Source: DTWD01 sp963662965
Lineage (GTDB): Bacteria > Acidobacteriota > Vicinamibacteria > Vicinamibacterales > UBA8438
DNA length: 64,000 bases
Assembly: GCA_963662965.1 (NCBI GenBank)
Contig: OY759970.1
Span: 558,001-622,000, forward strand
Reading direction: 5' to 3'
This document shows positions 27,901 through 36,506 of the stretch, piece after piece. The notes below the pieces were generated by a model, which was not told where the DNA came from, made no database searches, and saw nothing but the letters and a program-made list of their open reading frames with translations. Within the stretch, counting starts at the first letter, position 1, and every line of letters starts with the position of its first letter. The position numbers were made by a program, and so were the translations under genes.

Positions 27901-28354
27901 TGATCGCGTCGAGCTGGTCTGCGGTGATTACCGCCGATCGATCCGAGGTTACCGTTTCCACCTGTCCAATCGTGCCCGTGGCGGTAACCGTCACGGTCTC
28001 CTGAAGCGCAGAGATCATGAGCGCCACGGTGCCGATCGACAGCTGTCGGTTCGTGACAACGGTGACGTCCGTCAGTTCGTATGAGGCAAAGCCCGCTAGC
28101 TCGACAAGCACGGTGTACTGCCCCGGCCGAAGTGCGGTAAACGTAAACGCGCCGACCCCGTTCGTAAAACTGGTCCGCGTGATCCCCAAGGCCGCTTCAG
28201 TGATGGTGACCGTGGCCCCCGGTATTGCCAGGCCGGTATCGTCTACGACGTTACCGGCGATGGCGCCGGTGACGTTTTGCGCCTGAGTGACTGCAACGCT
28301 CATCGTGATGAGCAGGACGGCAACCAGCAGGGTCGATCGATGGGCACACTTCAT
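24908..28354 (-). CDS. TonB-dependent receptor with N-terminal carboxypeptidase-regulatory domain
   Basis: 1148 residues from ATG 28354. The longer frame to 28447 begins inside IS1380 terminal sequence, while AGAGGGGAAACTT precedes 28354 and a signal peptide follows (STLLVAVLLITMSVAVTQAQ). Residues 30-115 are a CarboxypepD_reg domain (GAIAGNVVDDTGLAIPGATV, FTFTALRPGQYTV). The plug follows (QLDAITVRGRDITSMLRVLP, FMIDGVPGNDLGS), then a long 22-strand-type barrel ending in the aromatic signature MQFSLRYRF. This Oar-like layout is highly expanded in Acidobacteria. It should import a large or polymeric ligand across the outer membrane. No nearby TonB/ExbBD. It shares orientation with the TPR and alcohol dehydrogenase genes, suggesting uptake plus periplasmic oxidation. 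Confidence 0.9.
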   Translation of the reverse strand: MKCAHRSTLLVAVLLITMSVAVTQAQNVTGAIAGNVVDDTGLAIPGATVTITEAALGITRTSFTNGVGAFTFTALRPGQYTVLVELAGFASYELTDVTVVTNRQLSIGTVALMISALQETVTVTATGTIGQVETVTSDRSAVITADQLDAITVRGRDITSMLRVLPGVSYRPDSEATGEIVIGSYLPYIGGARRNWATFMIDGVPGNDLGSPHVSSHSISLDAIGEVNVQLNNFEADSGRNGGASVNVVTKAGTNDLSGTAYFYNRHERFRGENFFDKRNGIAKPLYRYNTFGGNIGGPLRTDKAFFFYNYEQWGVDTPQAANERTVPTPLERSGDFSQSFDLQGQLIPIRDPFTQQPFPGNKIPAGSINSDGQALMNFFPLPNNLDRGLTGGNFNYQFKGQEESQRYNNVFRFDFRPTTSDALFVRWSRWLQPSTRFRGGWDLIEHTFTYNDYAFGTSYTKVIGSNFVNELAFGRRSNGEANPQSDRFDLNRLTRAGVGYEGGQFHPEINPFKLLPMMQFGGFLPNVADVTFDRRFVNYGADYVYTINNALSWTTGRHNFKAGGYLESSRNVEGFGARSFPGRFIFSRDPSNPLDTGHPYANAMTGVFAEYREETTRIGQDASGWIGNAFIQDKWQPTAKLTVDIGLRLGKYSHYRQALASSSFVPGRFNAANAPTLYDPFLQDGVRVSRNSITGETGPAVLIGGLIPGSGEPGNGMVLDTDTAYPDNFQDPPPLVFEPRFGVAYDVFGNGQTAVRANVGVFHNTIQPGGLSWLQALNPPIQVSESIFYSTMDTFLSTAGTSFPANNAVGVVRDLPTPTMYNFTAGIQTEIGLGTVLDAAYVGTRGAHLTQTQNINTIPVGSRFLPQHQDATTGRPLADNFFRPYPGYGNINWYTNIGISDYDAAQIQLNRRYSGGLEYTVSYTLSRSRDYTSRDRQLVPLYRNPDTWSYGLSRFDRTHNLTISYIWDFPNIPTDNPIVKGLFDDWLVTGISTLTTGQAVGVGYSTVDNADHFGGGDSMFFVAGGVPPNLSGDPNLSSGDRTLERWFDTSKYSRPAGGQVGNGRKDDIRLPGVNDHGIRLAKRILLGGGQQLEIGWEIYNLFDHVNWLAVDTTARFDAEGNQVDQRFGKVISSGAPRTMQFSLRYRF

Positions 28355-28436
28355 AAGTTTCCCCTCTTCCGCGAACTCTTCCGCGAACGCAAAAAGTCTC
28401 ATGCTTTGCGCCCCTGAGTCAAGCGGGTTCTTAGCC

Positions 28437-28474
28437 TGGATTTCCATTTTGCCCGCCGGATCAGGGCCTTTATT
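28437..28474 (+). repeat. IS1380 terminal repeat remnant
   Basis: Almost identical to 148-183. It lies 83 bases upstream of the TonB receptor start and is cut by a MITE at 28475, so the receptor's original promoter region has been replaced. Confidence 0.6.
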
Positions 28475-28594
28475 GGTATTGTCAAGTTAAGCGGAATCGC
28501 GATGATCGACCCCCAACATACCGGGTTCGCGACGGGACTTGAGCCCATCATCTTGGGGGTCGGTCAGCCTGATTCTGCTTAACTTGACAATACC
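28475..28594. repeat. MITE copy, AAGTTAAGC subtype
   Basis: 120 bases with perfect inverted ends GGTATTGTCAAGTTAAGC / GCTTAACTTGACAATACC and internal GACCCCCAA / TTGGGGGTC arms. The other MITEs in the window have the same size and ends but a different interior. Confidence 0.8.
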
Positions 28595-28955
28595 GTGTGC
28601 ACGCTGGGTCCGGCCAGCTCAACGCCAGAACAGATCGAACAGCTCGCCGCCGCCGGCATGAACATCGCGCGGCTCAACATGTCGTATGGCGACCACGCGA
28701 GCCATCTGCAGGTGATCCAGGTCGTCCAGAAGCTCAACGAGCGCCTGAACCACCCGATCGCCCTGCTGCTCGACCTCCAGGGACCGGCCATCCGCACCGG
28801 CGACCGCCTCGGGCACCTATCCCTCGAGGTCGGTCAAGAGGTCCACGTCACCGTCGGCCCCACCGAGAATCCGGAGGAGAGAACCATCCACGTCGACTAC
28901 CAAGACATGGTGCATCAGTTGAAGGTGGGTGGTCGGATCACGCTCGACAACGGGC
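28595..28955 (+). pseudogene. pyk: pyruvate kinase, N-terminal internal fragment
   Basis: The frame reads VCTLGPASSTPEQIEQLAAA, GMNIARLNMSYGDHASH, IALLLDLQGPAIRTG and GGRITLDNG, the conserved N-terminal barrel of pyruvate kinase (CTLGPAS, ARLN, DLQGPxIRxG). Its start is cut by the MITE at 28594 and its end by the IS6 element at 28956; about 120 of some 470 residues remain. The cell must have another copy or another enzyme if it needs this step. Confidence 0.85.
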
Positions 28956-29741
28956 ATTGTCAGGTTAACTCTCCGTCCGGCACAATGCCGGGATGAACAC
29001 TCGCCGGCCCCGCTACCATCGACATCGCTTTCCGCCCGAAATCATCAGCCATGCCGTCTGGCTCTACCACAGATACTGCATGAGCTTCCGGGATGTTGAG
29101 GATTTGCTGGCCGAACGAGGAATCATCGTGTCCTACGAAACCGTTCGCCAGTGGTGCGGGAAGTTCGGCCCCGACTACGCTCGGCAGTTGAAGCGACGAC
29201 AGGGTCGACTCGGAGATACGTGGTTCCTGGACGAAGTCTTCGTGACGATCAACGGTCAGCGCCAGTATCTCTGGCGCGCGGTGGATCAAGACGGTGACCT
29301 GATCGACATCCTCGTCCAACCCCGTCGGGACGGGCGTGCAGCGCGGAGATTCTTTCGCCGACTGTTGAAGAGTCAGCGACAGGAACCCGTGCGGCTCGTG
29401 ACCGACAAGCTGGGCAGCTACCGTGTCGCCCATCGGGACCTCATGCCGCTGGTCACCCATGACACGAGGCGATACGCGAACAATCGCGCCGAAGTCTCGC
29501 ATCAACCCACGCGACAACGCGAACGTCAGATGCGAGGCTTCACGTCATCCGACCACGCGCAGCGGTTCTTGCACGTCCACGGTGTCATTCAGAATCTCTT
29601 TCGCGTGGGTCGACACCTACTCAGGGCGGCTCATCATCGGATGTTGCGAGCACGGTCGTTCACCGTGTGGGCCCAGGTGACGGCAGCCTGATCCTGGGAT
29701 CAACTCGCCTCATTCTGGCCCGGACTCGTTAAGTTGACAGC
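28956..29741 (+). mobile_element. IS6-family element (subgroup A), copy 1
   Basis: Ends ATTGTCAGGTTAACTC (28956) and GTTAAGTTGACAG (ending about 29741) match those of the copy at 36930-37715. It separates a pyruvate kinase stub from a decapitated IS481-like gene. Confidence 0.8.
28993..29691 (+). CDS. IS6-family transposase (subgroup A)
   Basis: 232 residues, the usual IS6 size. N-terminal helix-turn-helix (FRDVEDLLAERGIIVSYETV RQW), then the DDE core: TWFLDEVFVTINGQRQYLWR (first Asp), VTDKLGSYRVAH (second Asp) and RANNRAEVSHQPTR-type region (actual text RYANNRAEVSH, Glu) with QRERQMRGFTS. Complete, with both ends present; practically the same protein is encoded at 36980-37678. Confidence 0.9.
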   Translation: MNTRRPRYHRHRFPPEIISHAVWLYHRYCMSFRDVEDLLAERGIIVSYETVRQWCGKFGPDYARQLKRRQGRLGDTWFLDEVFVTINGQRQYLWRAVDQDGDLIDILVQPRRDGRAARRFFRRLLKSQRQEPVRLVTDKLGSYRVAHRDLMPLVTHDTRRYANNRAEVSHQPTRQRERQMRGFTSSDHAQRFLHVHGVIQNLFRVGRHLLRAAHHRMLRARSFTVWAQVTAA

Positions 29742-30710
29742 GCCTGACGGACGCCCAGCGTCGTCGACTCGCTGTGCGCGGTCACAAACTCGGCCGGCGG
29801 GTCTTGACGCAGGTCGCGGGCATCGTCACCCCGGATACGATCCTGCGTTGGTACCGGAGACTGATCGCCAAGAAATACGATGGCAGCGCCCGCCGACGTC
29901 GAGGTCGACCAATGACCCGACAAGACGTCGCCGAGCTCGTGGTCAGGATGGCGGTCGACAATCCGCGGTGGGGCTACACGCGGATCCGCGGCGCGCTCTC
30001 AAACCTCGGCCACACTATCGCCCGGACCACGGTGAAGCGGATCCTGCACGACCACGGAGTCGCCCCGGCGCCCGAGCGGAGCCGGCACATGCCCTGGAAG
30101 ACGTTCCTGCAGGCGCACTGGGAGGGCCTGGCGGCCTGCGATCTGTTCACCGTCGAGGTGTTGACGCTGGCGGGGCTCAGGCGGTACCTCGTCTTCTTCG
30201 TGATCGAGCTGAGATCCCGCCACGTGACCATCGCCGGGATCCACCCGCAGCCGGGCGGCGCGTGGATGGAGCAGCAGGCCCGCAATTTGACCGACCCGGT
30301 CGATGGCTGTTTGCGCAGGGCGCGCCCTCTGATTCACGACCGCGATCCCCTCTCTACGCGGGTCTTTGGCGAGATCCTGGAGAGCGCCGGTGTTCAGCCG
30401 ATTCGGCTGCCGCCGAAGAGTCCCAATCTCAACGCCTATGCCGAGCGGTTCGTCAGGTCGATCAAAGAGGAGTGTCTCACACGCGTGGTCCCGCTCGGCG
30501 AGGGGCATCTGCGTCGTCTCGTCTACGAGTACATAGAACACGACCATCGCGAGAGAAACCACCAGGGACTCGACAACCAGCTCCTGCAACGACCACCTCC
30601 TCCGCGAAGGCCGGACGCCGACGTTCGGCGGCGGGTACGCCTCGGAGGATTACTCAGTTTCTACAATCGAGAGGCCGCATGAGGGGTCGACCGATTAAAC
30701 GCACCTTACG
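29742..30710 (+). pseudogene. IS481/IS3-like transposase copy B, N-terminus missing
   Basis: The sequence matches 53508-54578 from LTDAQRRRLAV onward, so the first 44 codons or so and the left end were removed at the IS6 junction. The rest is intact through VTPDTILRWYRRLIAKKYD, RDPLSTRVFGEILESAG and the terminal NREAA, and the right end CGCACCTTACG is at 30710. A frame from 29774 is open but starts inside the protein. Confidence 0.85.
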
Positions 30711-31079
30711 GGGTTGTACGAGGATGTCGATCAGATCACCGTCTTGATCCACCGCGCGCCAGAGATACTGGCGCTCACCGTTGATCGTCACGAAGACTTC
30801 ATCCAGGAACCACGTATCTCCGAGTCGACCCTGTCGGCGCTTCAACTGCCGAGCGTAGTCGGGGCCGAATTTCCCGCACCACTGCCGAATGGTTTCGTAC
30901 GACACGATGATTCCTCGTTCGGCAAGCAGATCCTCAACATCCCGGAAGCTCATGCAGTATCTGTGGTAGAGCCAGACGGCATGGCTGATGATGTCGGGCG
31001 GAAAGCGATGCCGAAGGTAGCGGGGCCGGCGAGTGTTCATCCCGGCATTGTGCTGGGCGGAGAGTTAACTTGACAATAC
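30711..31079 (-). pseudogene. IS6 transposase (subgroup A) copy 2, C-terminus missing
   Basis: The minus-strand frame from 31040 matches the first 110 residues of the IS6 proteins at 28993 and 36980 up to DLIDILVQPR, where the right end of the IS481-like copy B interrupts it. The IS6 end GTTAACTTGACAATACC is at about 31062-31078. The IS481-like element must have landed in this IS6. Confidence 0.85.
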
Positions 31080-31158
31080 CGTCTACAAGCTCCACAACCT
31101 CACGGCCGCCCAGGACAGCGGCCTCGCGTAGAGAATCGTCGTGGTTGCCGTTGTCCAT
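31080..31158 (-). pseudogene. N-terminal stub of an unidentified gene
   Basis: Minus-strand ATG 31158 opens MDNGNHDDSLREAAVLGGRE then VVELVDG before the IS6 end. About 26 residues; family unknown. Confidence 0.3.
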
Positions 31159-31412
31159 ACTCCTACAAGTTAGTTGGGTGATAGAGACCTCATGAAGGCA
31201 TTCAGTGAGCGCAAAGGATTTACGCCAGTTTCGGAGATCATTCAGACCAACTCGATGAACGAGGCGCTAGAAAACTCCCTTTGGAACGCTCTTGACACCG
31301 CACTTTGGTCCAGGCCAGGCTTCACTCGTTCCCAGCACGGGGCATTAGAAGAAATCAAACCATTTAGCCGGGCCTTGTGGCGACGTCCCCCCGCCTTGAG
31401 TAGCGGTCGGCT

Positions 31413-32260
31413 TTAGAGTCCGGGGGTGACTGTACTGCTTTCCGCGGCCAGTTGCTTCGCGTAGAGGGCTGGCGTCAGCCCGCCCAAACCCTTCTTCGGT
31501 CGCTCCTCGTTGTATTCACAGCGCCACGCTTCGATCAGGGCCTGGGCGTGGGCCAGGGTCGTAAACCAGTGTTCGTTCAGGCATTCGTCGCGGAAGCGCC
31601 CGTTGAAGGACTCGATGTAGGCGTTCTGGTTCGGCTTGCCGGGTTCAATGAGACGCAGGGTCAGCCCCTGCGTGTGCGCCCATGTGAGCATCGCGCGACC
31701 GCAGAACTCCTTCCCGTTGTCCGTGCGGAGAATCTGCGGAAGTCCACGGTGATCGCCAGGCGGTCCAGGACGCGGGTGACCGGCAGTCCCCCGAAGGCCC
31801 GCGCCGGGACGATCGCCACGGCCTCATGGGTGGCGTCGTCGACAATGGTCAGGCACTTCATGACCCGCCCATCCGCCGTGCGATCGAAGACGAAGTCCGC
31901 GGACCAGACCTGGTTGCGACGCTCGGGGCGCACCAGTGGCTGGCGGTCGGCTCTCGGGATCTTCTTGCGTCGACGGCGCTTCAACTGGAGCCGGGCCTCC
32001 GTGTACAGGCGATCGACCCGTTTGTGATTGATGACGTGGCCGGCCTGCCGCAGCTTCAGATAGATCATCCCGGCCCCATAGCGTCGATGTCGCTGCGCCA
32101 GGTCAACGATCCGATCCCGGACGACCGCATTGCCATCGGGCCTTGGCACGTACCGGAAGGCCGACGCGCTCATCTGCCCCACGGTCAGGGCCCTGCGCTC
32201 GCTGAGGCCCCGCGCGACCATCTCCCGCACCACCTCCCGTCGAACCGGTGCGGTCACCAT
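31413..32260 (-). pseudogene. IS3 OrfB with a frameshift
   Basis: From 32260 the frame reads SERRALTVGQMSASAFRYVP, RRYGAGMIYLKLRQAGHVIN and QVWSADFVFDRTADGRVMKC (first Asp). At about 31740 the frame shifts: the second Asp motif LRTDNGKEFCGRAM is readable only in the neighbouring frame, which then continues to IESFNGRFRDECLNEHWF (Glu) and ends at 31413. One base change separates it from a complete protein, so the element is recently dead or the shift is a sequencing error. Confidence 0.8.
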
Positions 32261-32517
32261 TTTTTTCGCAGCACCTCGCGGGTCACCTCGATCTCGAGCT
32301 GCGATTCCGCCAAGAGCTTCTTGAGCCGGCCGTTTTCGGTTTCAAGCTCTTTCAGGCGCTTCGCGTCCGAGACGCTCATCCCGCCGAACTTGCTCCGCCA
32401 GAGGTAGTAACTGGCCTCCGAGAAGCCGTGCCGGCGGCACAGGTCCTTCACCGGGAGGCCTGCCTCGGTCTCCCGCAGGAACCCGATGATCTGCGCTTCC
32501 GTAAATCGCTTCTTCAC
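32254..32517 (-). CDS. IS3-family OrfA
   Basis: About 87 residues from GTG 32517 (VKKRFTEAQIIGFLRETEAG), with the helix-turn-helix CRRHGFSEASYYLWRSKFGG and leucine zipper LKELETENGRLKKLLAES. Typical of the IS407 group of IS3. It overlaps orfB by seven bases. Confidence 0.85.
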   Translation of the reverse strand: MKKRFTEAQIIGFLRETEAGLPVKDLCRRHGFSEASYYLWRSKFGGMSVSDAKRLKELETENGRLKKLLAESQLEIEVTREVLRKKW

Positions 32518-33217
32518 GTCCGATCTCCCTTTCCGGATGATCGGACTCTCAACCGAAGTGCTACTCAAAATGGGGGGGACGTCGGTGGTTCAACTATTTC
32601 AAGAAGCCAATCGACGAACGACCGCGACACCCGCACGATATTCTGAAGAGCATTCGCACTTACTTCTTCGCATGTGAGTGGTACCAGGTCTACGACTTCT
32701 TAGAGTTCGTCGTCTCGTGCAAACACTCCACGCCTAAACTCGCCGAGTTCCTCAATGTAATTCTCGAACGTGAATTCTCTGGGTACAGGTTTGTGGCCGG
32801 GCATCTCACCGATATCACAACCCAAGAAGAAATCATGATGATCGAAGAGTCAATAAGAGACTCCGAACTTGCTGGAGTCTCGGCTCACATCGACCGTGCG
32901 CTGGCTCTCTATGCGGATCGTGAGAACCCAGACTTTAGAAACTCCATCAAAGAGTCAATCTCTGCCGTCGAGGGTATCGCTCGCGTAGTCTCAGGGAACG
33001 ACAAGGCGACGCTCGGTGACGCACTGAAGGCTATCGAGAAGAACGGTCAATTACATACGGCTCTCAAAGAAGGGTTTCTGAAGCTGTATGGCTATACGAG
33101 CAACGAACAAGGTATTCGACACGCCATGCTTGATGAACCGAATCTCACTCAGGCAGATGCGCGGTACTTCCTTGTATCTTGCTCGGCGTTCGTAAACTAT
33201 CTGAAGGTGCAGATTCG

Positions 33218-33310
33218 ATGAAGGCACGCCCCGTGGCCGTGGCCGCCGGCGAGGCGGTCTTCGTCTACGCCGATCCCGCCAGCGCCACTACTCGCCCTCT
33301 CGACCACTAA
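33218..33310 (+). pseudogene. 30-codon coding scrap
   Basis: ATG 33218 overlaps the stop of the AbiJ-like gene (ATGA) and reads MKARPVAVAAGEAVFVYADP, then ASATTRPLDH. It resembles the tail of an acyl-CoA thioesterase but is too short to assign. Bases 33311-33600 hold no gene; a solo IS3-b end (GCTACTCAATTCGGGGG) is at about 33445. Confidence 0.25.
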
Positions 33311-33599
33311 GGGGAAACGCACCGTGCCCTTTAGGGCCGCCTGCGGCCGGCTGGGATCTTACAGCCCAGGACGACCTCACTCCCCTGCCTAGCTCGGGCG
33401 CGAAGGCCATCTCCCTTCTCGTGAGATCGAACTCTAAACGCGCGTGCTACTCAATTCGGGGGGGGGCTGGCACACGCGCTCGACGTATGCAAGACATAGA
33501 ATCAGACACGGGATACGACACACGGTGGCGCGCGCCGGACGGCGCGCTCGCCGTCGTGTCCCAAACGACCGTTTACGACACATGCTGATCTGTTTGCAC

Positions 33600-33636
33600 C
33601 CTGCCTGTCCGGTTCTCTCCTACCATACGTCCTTGC
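33600..33636 (+). repeat. 35-bp dispersed repeat, copy 1
   Basis: CCTGCCTGTCCGGTTCTC, TCCTACCATACGTCCTT; copy 2 at 45077-45112 differs at two positions. Both lie in gene-free stretches ahead of a plus-strand gene for a membrane-associated or exported protein. Confidence 0.6.
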
Positions 33637-33737
33637 TGTAGACGGCATGTTGAACGGTGTGCCAGCCCGCCGTCCAAGATGAGATCAGCCAAGCGAAAAC
33701 CGTACACGGGACCACGCCGCCACGGAGGGTAACCACG

Positions 33738-34703
33738 TTGCAAGCTCACTGGAACCACGGAATCTCAGCCGCTCTGCTCGGCGTGCTGATACTGCTACCC
33801 GCACCGCCCGCCTCAGCGCAATCGCACGACGACTTCGCATACTGGGATGCGAACGGGAACGGCGACCTGACGTGCACTGAAGCTGGACCTGCTTCACCTG
33901 CAGGAGGCCGTGATGATGGCCTGCGGTTACCTGCGTACAAAGACAACCGTGACGGTACCGGCATCATCTACGAATGGCTAGAACGGAGCCGATCGAGCGA
34001 CACGGACGACGACGGTATCGGCTGTGACTCTGCCTCGAACCCCAACGGTTATATCCCCAATGTGCAGGTGCAGCCGCCGGTGGAGACGCAGGGCTGCCCG
34101 GCTGACGCGGAGACGTGGCGCGGGTTGAAAGTCTGCGACGAGCGACCACGGGACGGCTACGCCCGCGACGCCTTCGGGACGGGCTACAGCAGCTTGGAGG
34201 ACGAGATCATCGCGGCGTTGCCGCCCACGATGAAGGCGAACGGGCAGGTGTACACCCCCTACTCGTGCCTCGCGTTCGACATCACGGCGAACGGGACCGC
34301 GGCGACGGACATCGAGCACATCGTGGCGCTGGCGGAGACGCACGACAGCGGCATCGCCGACGAGCGGCGCCGGGACATTGCCAGTGACCTCGACAACCTC
34401 ACGATCGCGGATCCGACGGTGAACCGGTCGCAGAAAAGTGACCGGGACGCCGCCGACTGGATGCCGGCCCGACACGGCGCGTGGTTCGCGGAGCGGGTGA
34501 TCCAGGTCAAGCTGGAATACGGGTTGAGCGTCGATCCTGCCGAGCGGGACGCGCTCGAGGCGCTCCTTGCGGGCGGAGAAGCGCAGTTGAACTGTGTCGA
34601 TGGCACGCCGGTGCCGGCGCTGCCGCTGATTGGGCAGTTGCTGTTCGGAGTGGGCCTGCTGGGTGGCGGCGCGCGGCAGCTGTATCGGTGGACGAGTGGC
34701 TGA
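33738..34703 (+). CDS. secreted HNH/DUF1524-type nuclease with C-terminal sorting-like tail
   Basis: 321 residues from TTG 33738, chosen over the frame opening at 33657 because GGAGGG lies eight bases upstream and a clean signal peptide follows (ISAALLGVLILLPAPPASAQ). Residues 30-80 have Asp-rich loops (YWDANGNGDLTCTEAG, SDTDDDGIGCDSASN) like excalibur or calcium-binding modules. The catalytic part is DIEHIVALAETHDSG (Asp-x-Glu-His) with DLDNLTIADPTVNRSQKSDR downstream, matching GmrSD C-terminal/DUF1524 HNH nucleases. The end, VPALPLIGQLLFGVGLLGGG followed by basic residues, looks like a VPxLP-type cell-surface sorting tail. It is therefore probably an exported, surface-held DNase. It is followed by the M48 protease on the same strand. 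Confidence 0.75.
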   Translation: MQAHWNHGISAALLGVLILLPAPPASAQSHDDFAYWDANGNGDLTCTEAGPASPAGGRDDGLRLPAYKDNRDGTGIIYEWLERSRSSDTDDDGIGCDSASNPNGYIPNVQVQPPVETQGCPADAETWRGLKVCDERPRDGYARDAFGTGYSSLEDEIIAALPPTMKANGQVYTPYSCLAFDITANGTAATDIEHIVALAETHDSGIADERRRDIASDLDNLTIADPTVNRSQKSDRDAADWMPARHGAWFAERVIQVKLEYGLSVDPAERDALEALLAGGEAQLNCVDGTPVPALPLIGQLLFGVGLLGGGARQLYRWTSG

Positions 34704-34831
34704 TCAGCGAGGTGCGGGGGTAGGGTATGGGGGCGTACGACGACCGATCTGACAGGCTTAACGCTCACAATCGCCCCAACGATGCCGCTGGCGCGCTGGG
34801 GGTAGCTTCGGCCAGTCTTGGAGGACATGCC

Positions 34832-36406
34832 ATGTTGATTCTGCGGTTCGCTCTTTTGTGTTCGCTGCCCGGATTGCTCCTGCCGTCGCCAGCGGCCGCA
34901 CAGCGATGGAACGATCTTGAAGACGCGCTCGAAGGTCGTGAGTTGGTCCTCCGGCCCACCTTCGAGGGTCGCCGAAAGGTCTACCTCGACGCAGAAGACG
35001 ATCGCGTCTTCGTGCTCCACCGGGGGGACCGCCTTTTCCCACTGCGCGAAAGCGAGACGGTGCGAATTACCGACGCGGACCCGGAAGACGACCACATCGA
35101 ACTCGAGCTGCAGAGTGCCCGTCTCGGCCGTGGCCGTGTGGACGTCTACGGCCCGGCGCCGTCGGCGCAGGACTTTGAGCGCTGGCTCGACGAGGTGTTC
35201 GAGGTGACGACGGCCGAGGCTGATTTCCAGCGGTACATCGGAAACCGGCAGAGCCAGACGCTCCACATCCGCGGGGCTAATCACCTACCGGAGATGGCTG
35301 ACCGACAGCCGTTTGCGACCGAACCCGATGCCCTCGCCAGCGGTTACACCCCTTGCGGTGTCTGTTTTGTCCCGACGCCCGATGTCTCGGACTACGAGAC
35401 CGAGCGGTCACTCGCGATGATGTCACTACAACAGGTACAGTCAACCTACTCTCCCCTCGTCGACACGGAGTTGCAGGAGTACCTGGAGGGTGTCGGGGAA
35501 CGGGTTCTCGACAGCTGGCCGGTTCCGCTCAAGGGCTACCGGTACCGGTTCCAGGTTGTCGACTCGGACGACGTTAATGCGTTCGCGGTGCCGACCGGGT
35601 ACATCTTCATGACTCGGGGCCTGCTGCAATCGCTTGAGAGCGACAACGAAGTGGCGGCGATCCTCGCCCACGAGATTGCCCACGTGGAGAGCCGGCACAG
35701 TTACCGCATCTGGCGAAACGCGCAACGGGCATCGACCATTGCCGGGATTGTGGGCCTCTTCGCCAGAGGCACCGACAACAACGTTGACGACATCGTCGCC
35801 ATCATGACCTCCTTTACCGCCAACCTGTTCATGGCGGGTCACGGGCGAGACCGTGAACGCGAAGCGGACCTGTTCGCAAGCTTCTACCTTACCGAGACGG
35901 ATGTCGGCGACCGGCCGCTGCTGAATTCGCTCCGCAAACTCAAGTTCGCCCGCGACGCCCATGACCCGTTTGGCGACGGGGGCGGCGGGCTGTTCGCGAC
36001 GCATCCCCATATCGAGGAGCGCCTCGCCAGGGCCGGTGCGACCACCACGGCGTCGTTTCTTGAGGAGAACGTATTCCAGGGTGTGACGGACAACGGCGAA
36101 CTGGTCGCCACCCTCCGTTTCGATGTGCAGCGGCTGTTCCAGAACGAGTTAGACGTCATCGCGACGCTCTCGACCACTCCAGAGCTGAGCGAAGAGGACG
36201 ACGTCAACACGATCAACGTTCGAGTCGCGGGGCAACGGATTCAACTGCGTGAGCGAACCGCAGAAAAGATCTTTCCGAGCGATGAAGTCTCAGCCGTGTT
36301 CGGCAACGACGATGCGCGTGGGCTGATCGAAGGGCCGATTGAGTCGGTAGAGCTCGACTTGCGCAATGTCGACCGTTGGGAACGGATCGGCACCGTGGCC
36401 CGCTAG
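34832..36406 (+). CDS. periplasmic M48-family metalloprotease
   Basis: 524 residues from ATG 34832 (GGAGG seven bases upstream; signal peptide FALLCSLPGLLLPSPAAAQ). Zinc site HEIAHVESRH at residues 280-289 with the third-ligand Glu in REREADLFASFY near 345. The N-terminal 150 residues are specific to this protein and include a CxxC (TPCGVCF near 180). The C-terminus (NTINVRVAGQRIQLRERTAE) is a beta-rich extension. It is similar in layout to BepA-like M48 proteases that act on outer-membrane proteins, but lacks obvious TPRs. Intact. Confidence 0.85.
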   Translation: MLILRFALLCSLPGLLLPSPAAAQRWNDLEDALEGRELVLRPTFEGRRKVYLDAEDDRVFVLHRGDRLFPLRESETVRITDADPEDDHIELELQSARLGRGRVDVYGPAPSAQDFERWLDEVFEVTTAEADFQRYIGNRQSQTLHIRGANHLPEMADRQPFATEPDALASGYTPCGVCFVPTPDVSDYETERSLAMMSLQQVQSTYSPLVDTELQEYLEGVGERVLDSWPVPLKGYRYRFQVVDSDDVNAFAVPTGYIFMTRGLLQSLESDNEVAAILAHEIAHVESRHSYRIWRNAQRASTIAGIVGLFARGTDNNVDDIVAIMTSFTANLFMAGHGRDREREADLFASFYLTETDVGDRPLLNSLRKLKFARDAHDPFGDGGGGLFATHPHIEERLARAGATTTASFLEENVFQGVTDNGELVATLRFDVQRLFQNELDVIATLSTTPELSEEDDVNTINVRVAGQRIQLRERTAEKIFPSDEVSAVFGNDDARGLIEGPIESVELDLRNVDRWERIGTVAR

Positions 36407-36506
36407 CCCCTTGGTGGATCGGCGGACGCTTGCGGGGTCGCCGGCAAGCAAGCAGACACCGGCCTCACGGATGAGAGGTTGGTCCAGACGTTGCCGAGGA
36501 GGAGTG

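Larger units (their letters stand above)
31386..32579 (-). mobile_element. IS3-family element b (IS407-like group)
   Basis: Inverted ends TCCCCCCGCCTTGAGTAGC (31386) and its counterpart GCTACTCAAAATGGGGGGA (ending 32579). It is inserted in the AbiJ-like gene with the target read as GACG/CGTC around the ends. A solo end of the same kind is at about 33440-33469. Confidence 0.85.
31183..33221 (+). pseudogene. AbiJ-like abortive-infection protein split by IS3
   Basis: Left piece from ATG 31183 reads MKAFSERKGFTPVSEIIQTN, SMNEALENSLWNALD, the pattern of the AbiJ N-terminal domain type 4. After the IS3 at 31386-32579 the same gene resumes: RWFNYFKKPIDERPRH, YFFACEWYQVYDFLEF, then HIDRALALYADRENPDFRNS, IKESISAVEGIARVV, KLYGYTSNEQGIRHAM and DARYFLVSCSAFVNYL, the C-terminal domain usual for this group, ending at 33221. 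Joined, it would be about 280 residues. AbiJ-family proteins act in phage exclusion, with a HEPN-like C-terminal domain proposed. Base composition is lower in GC than its neighbours, suggesting transfer. Without excision it is inactive. Confidence 0.75.
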
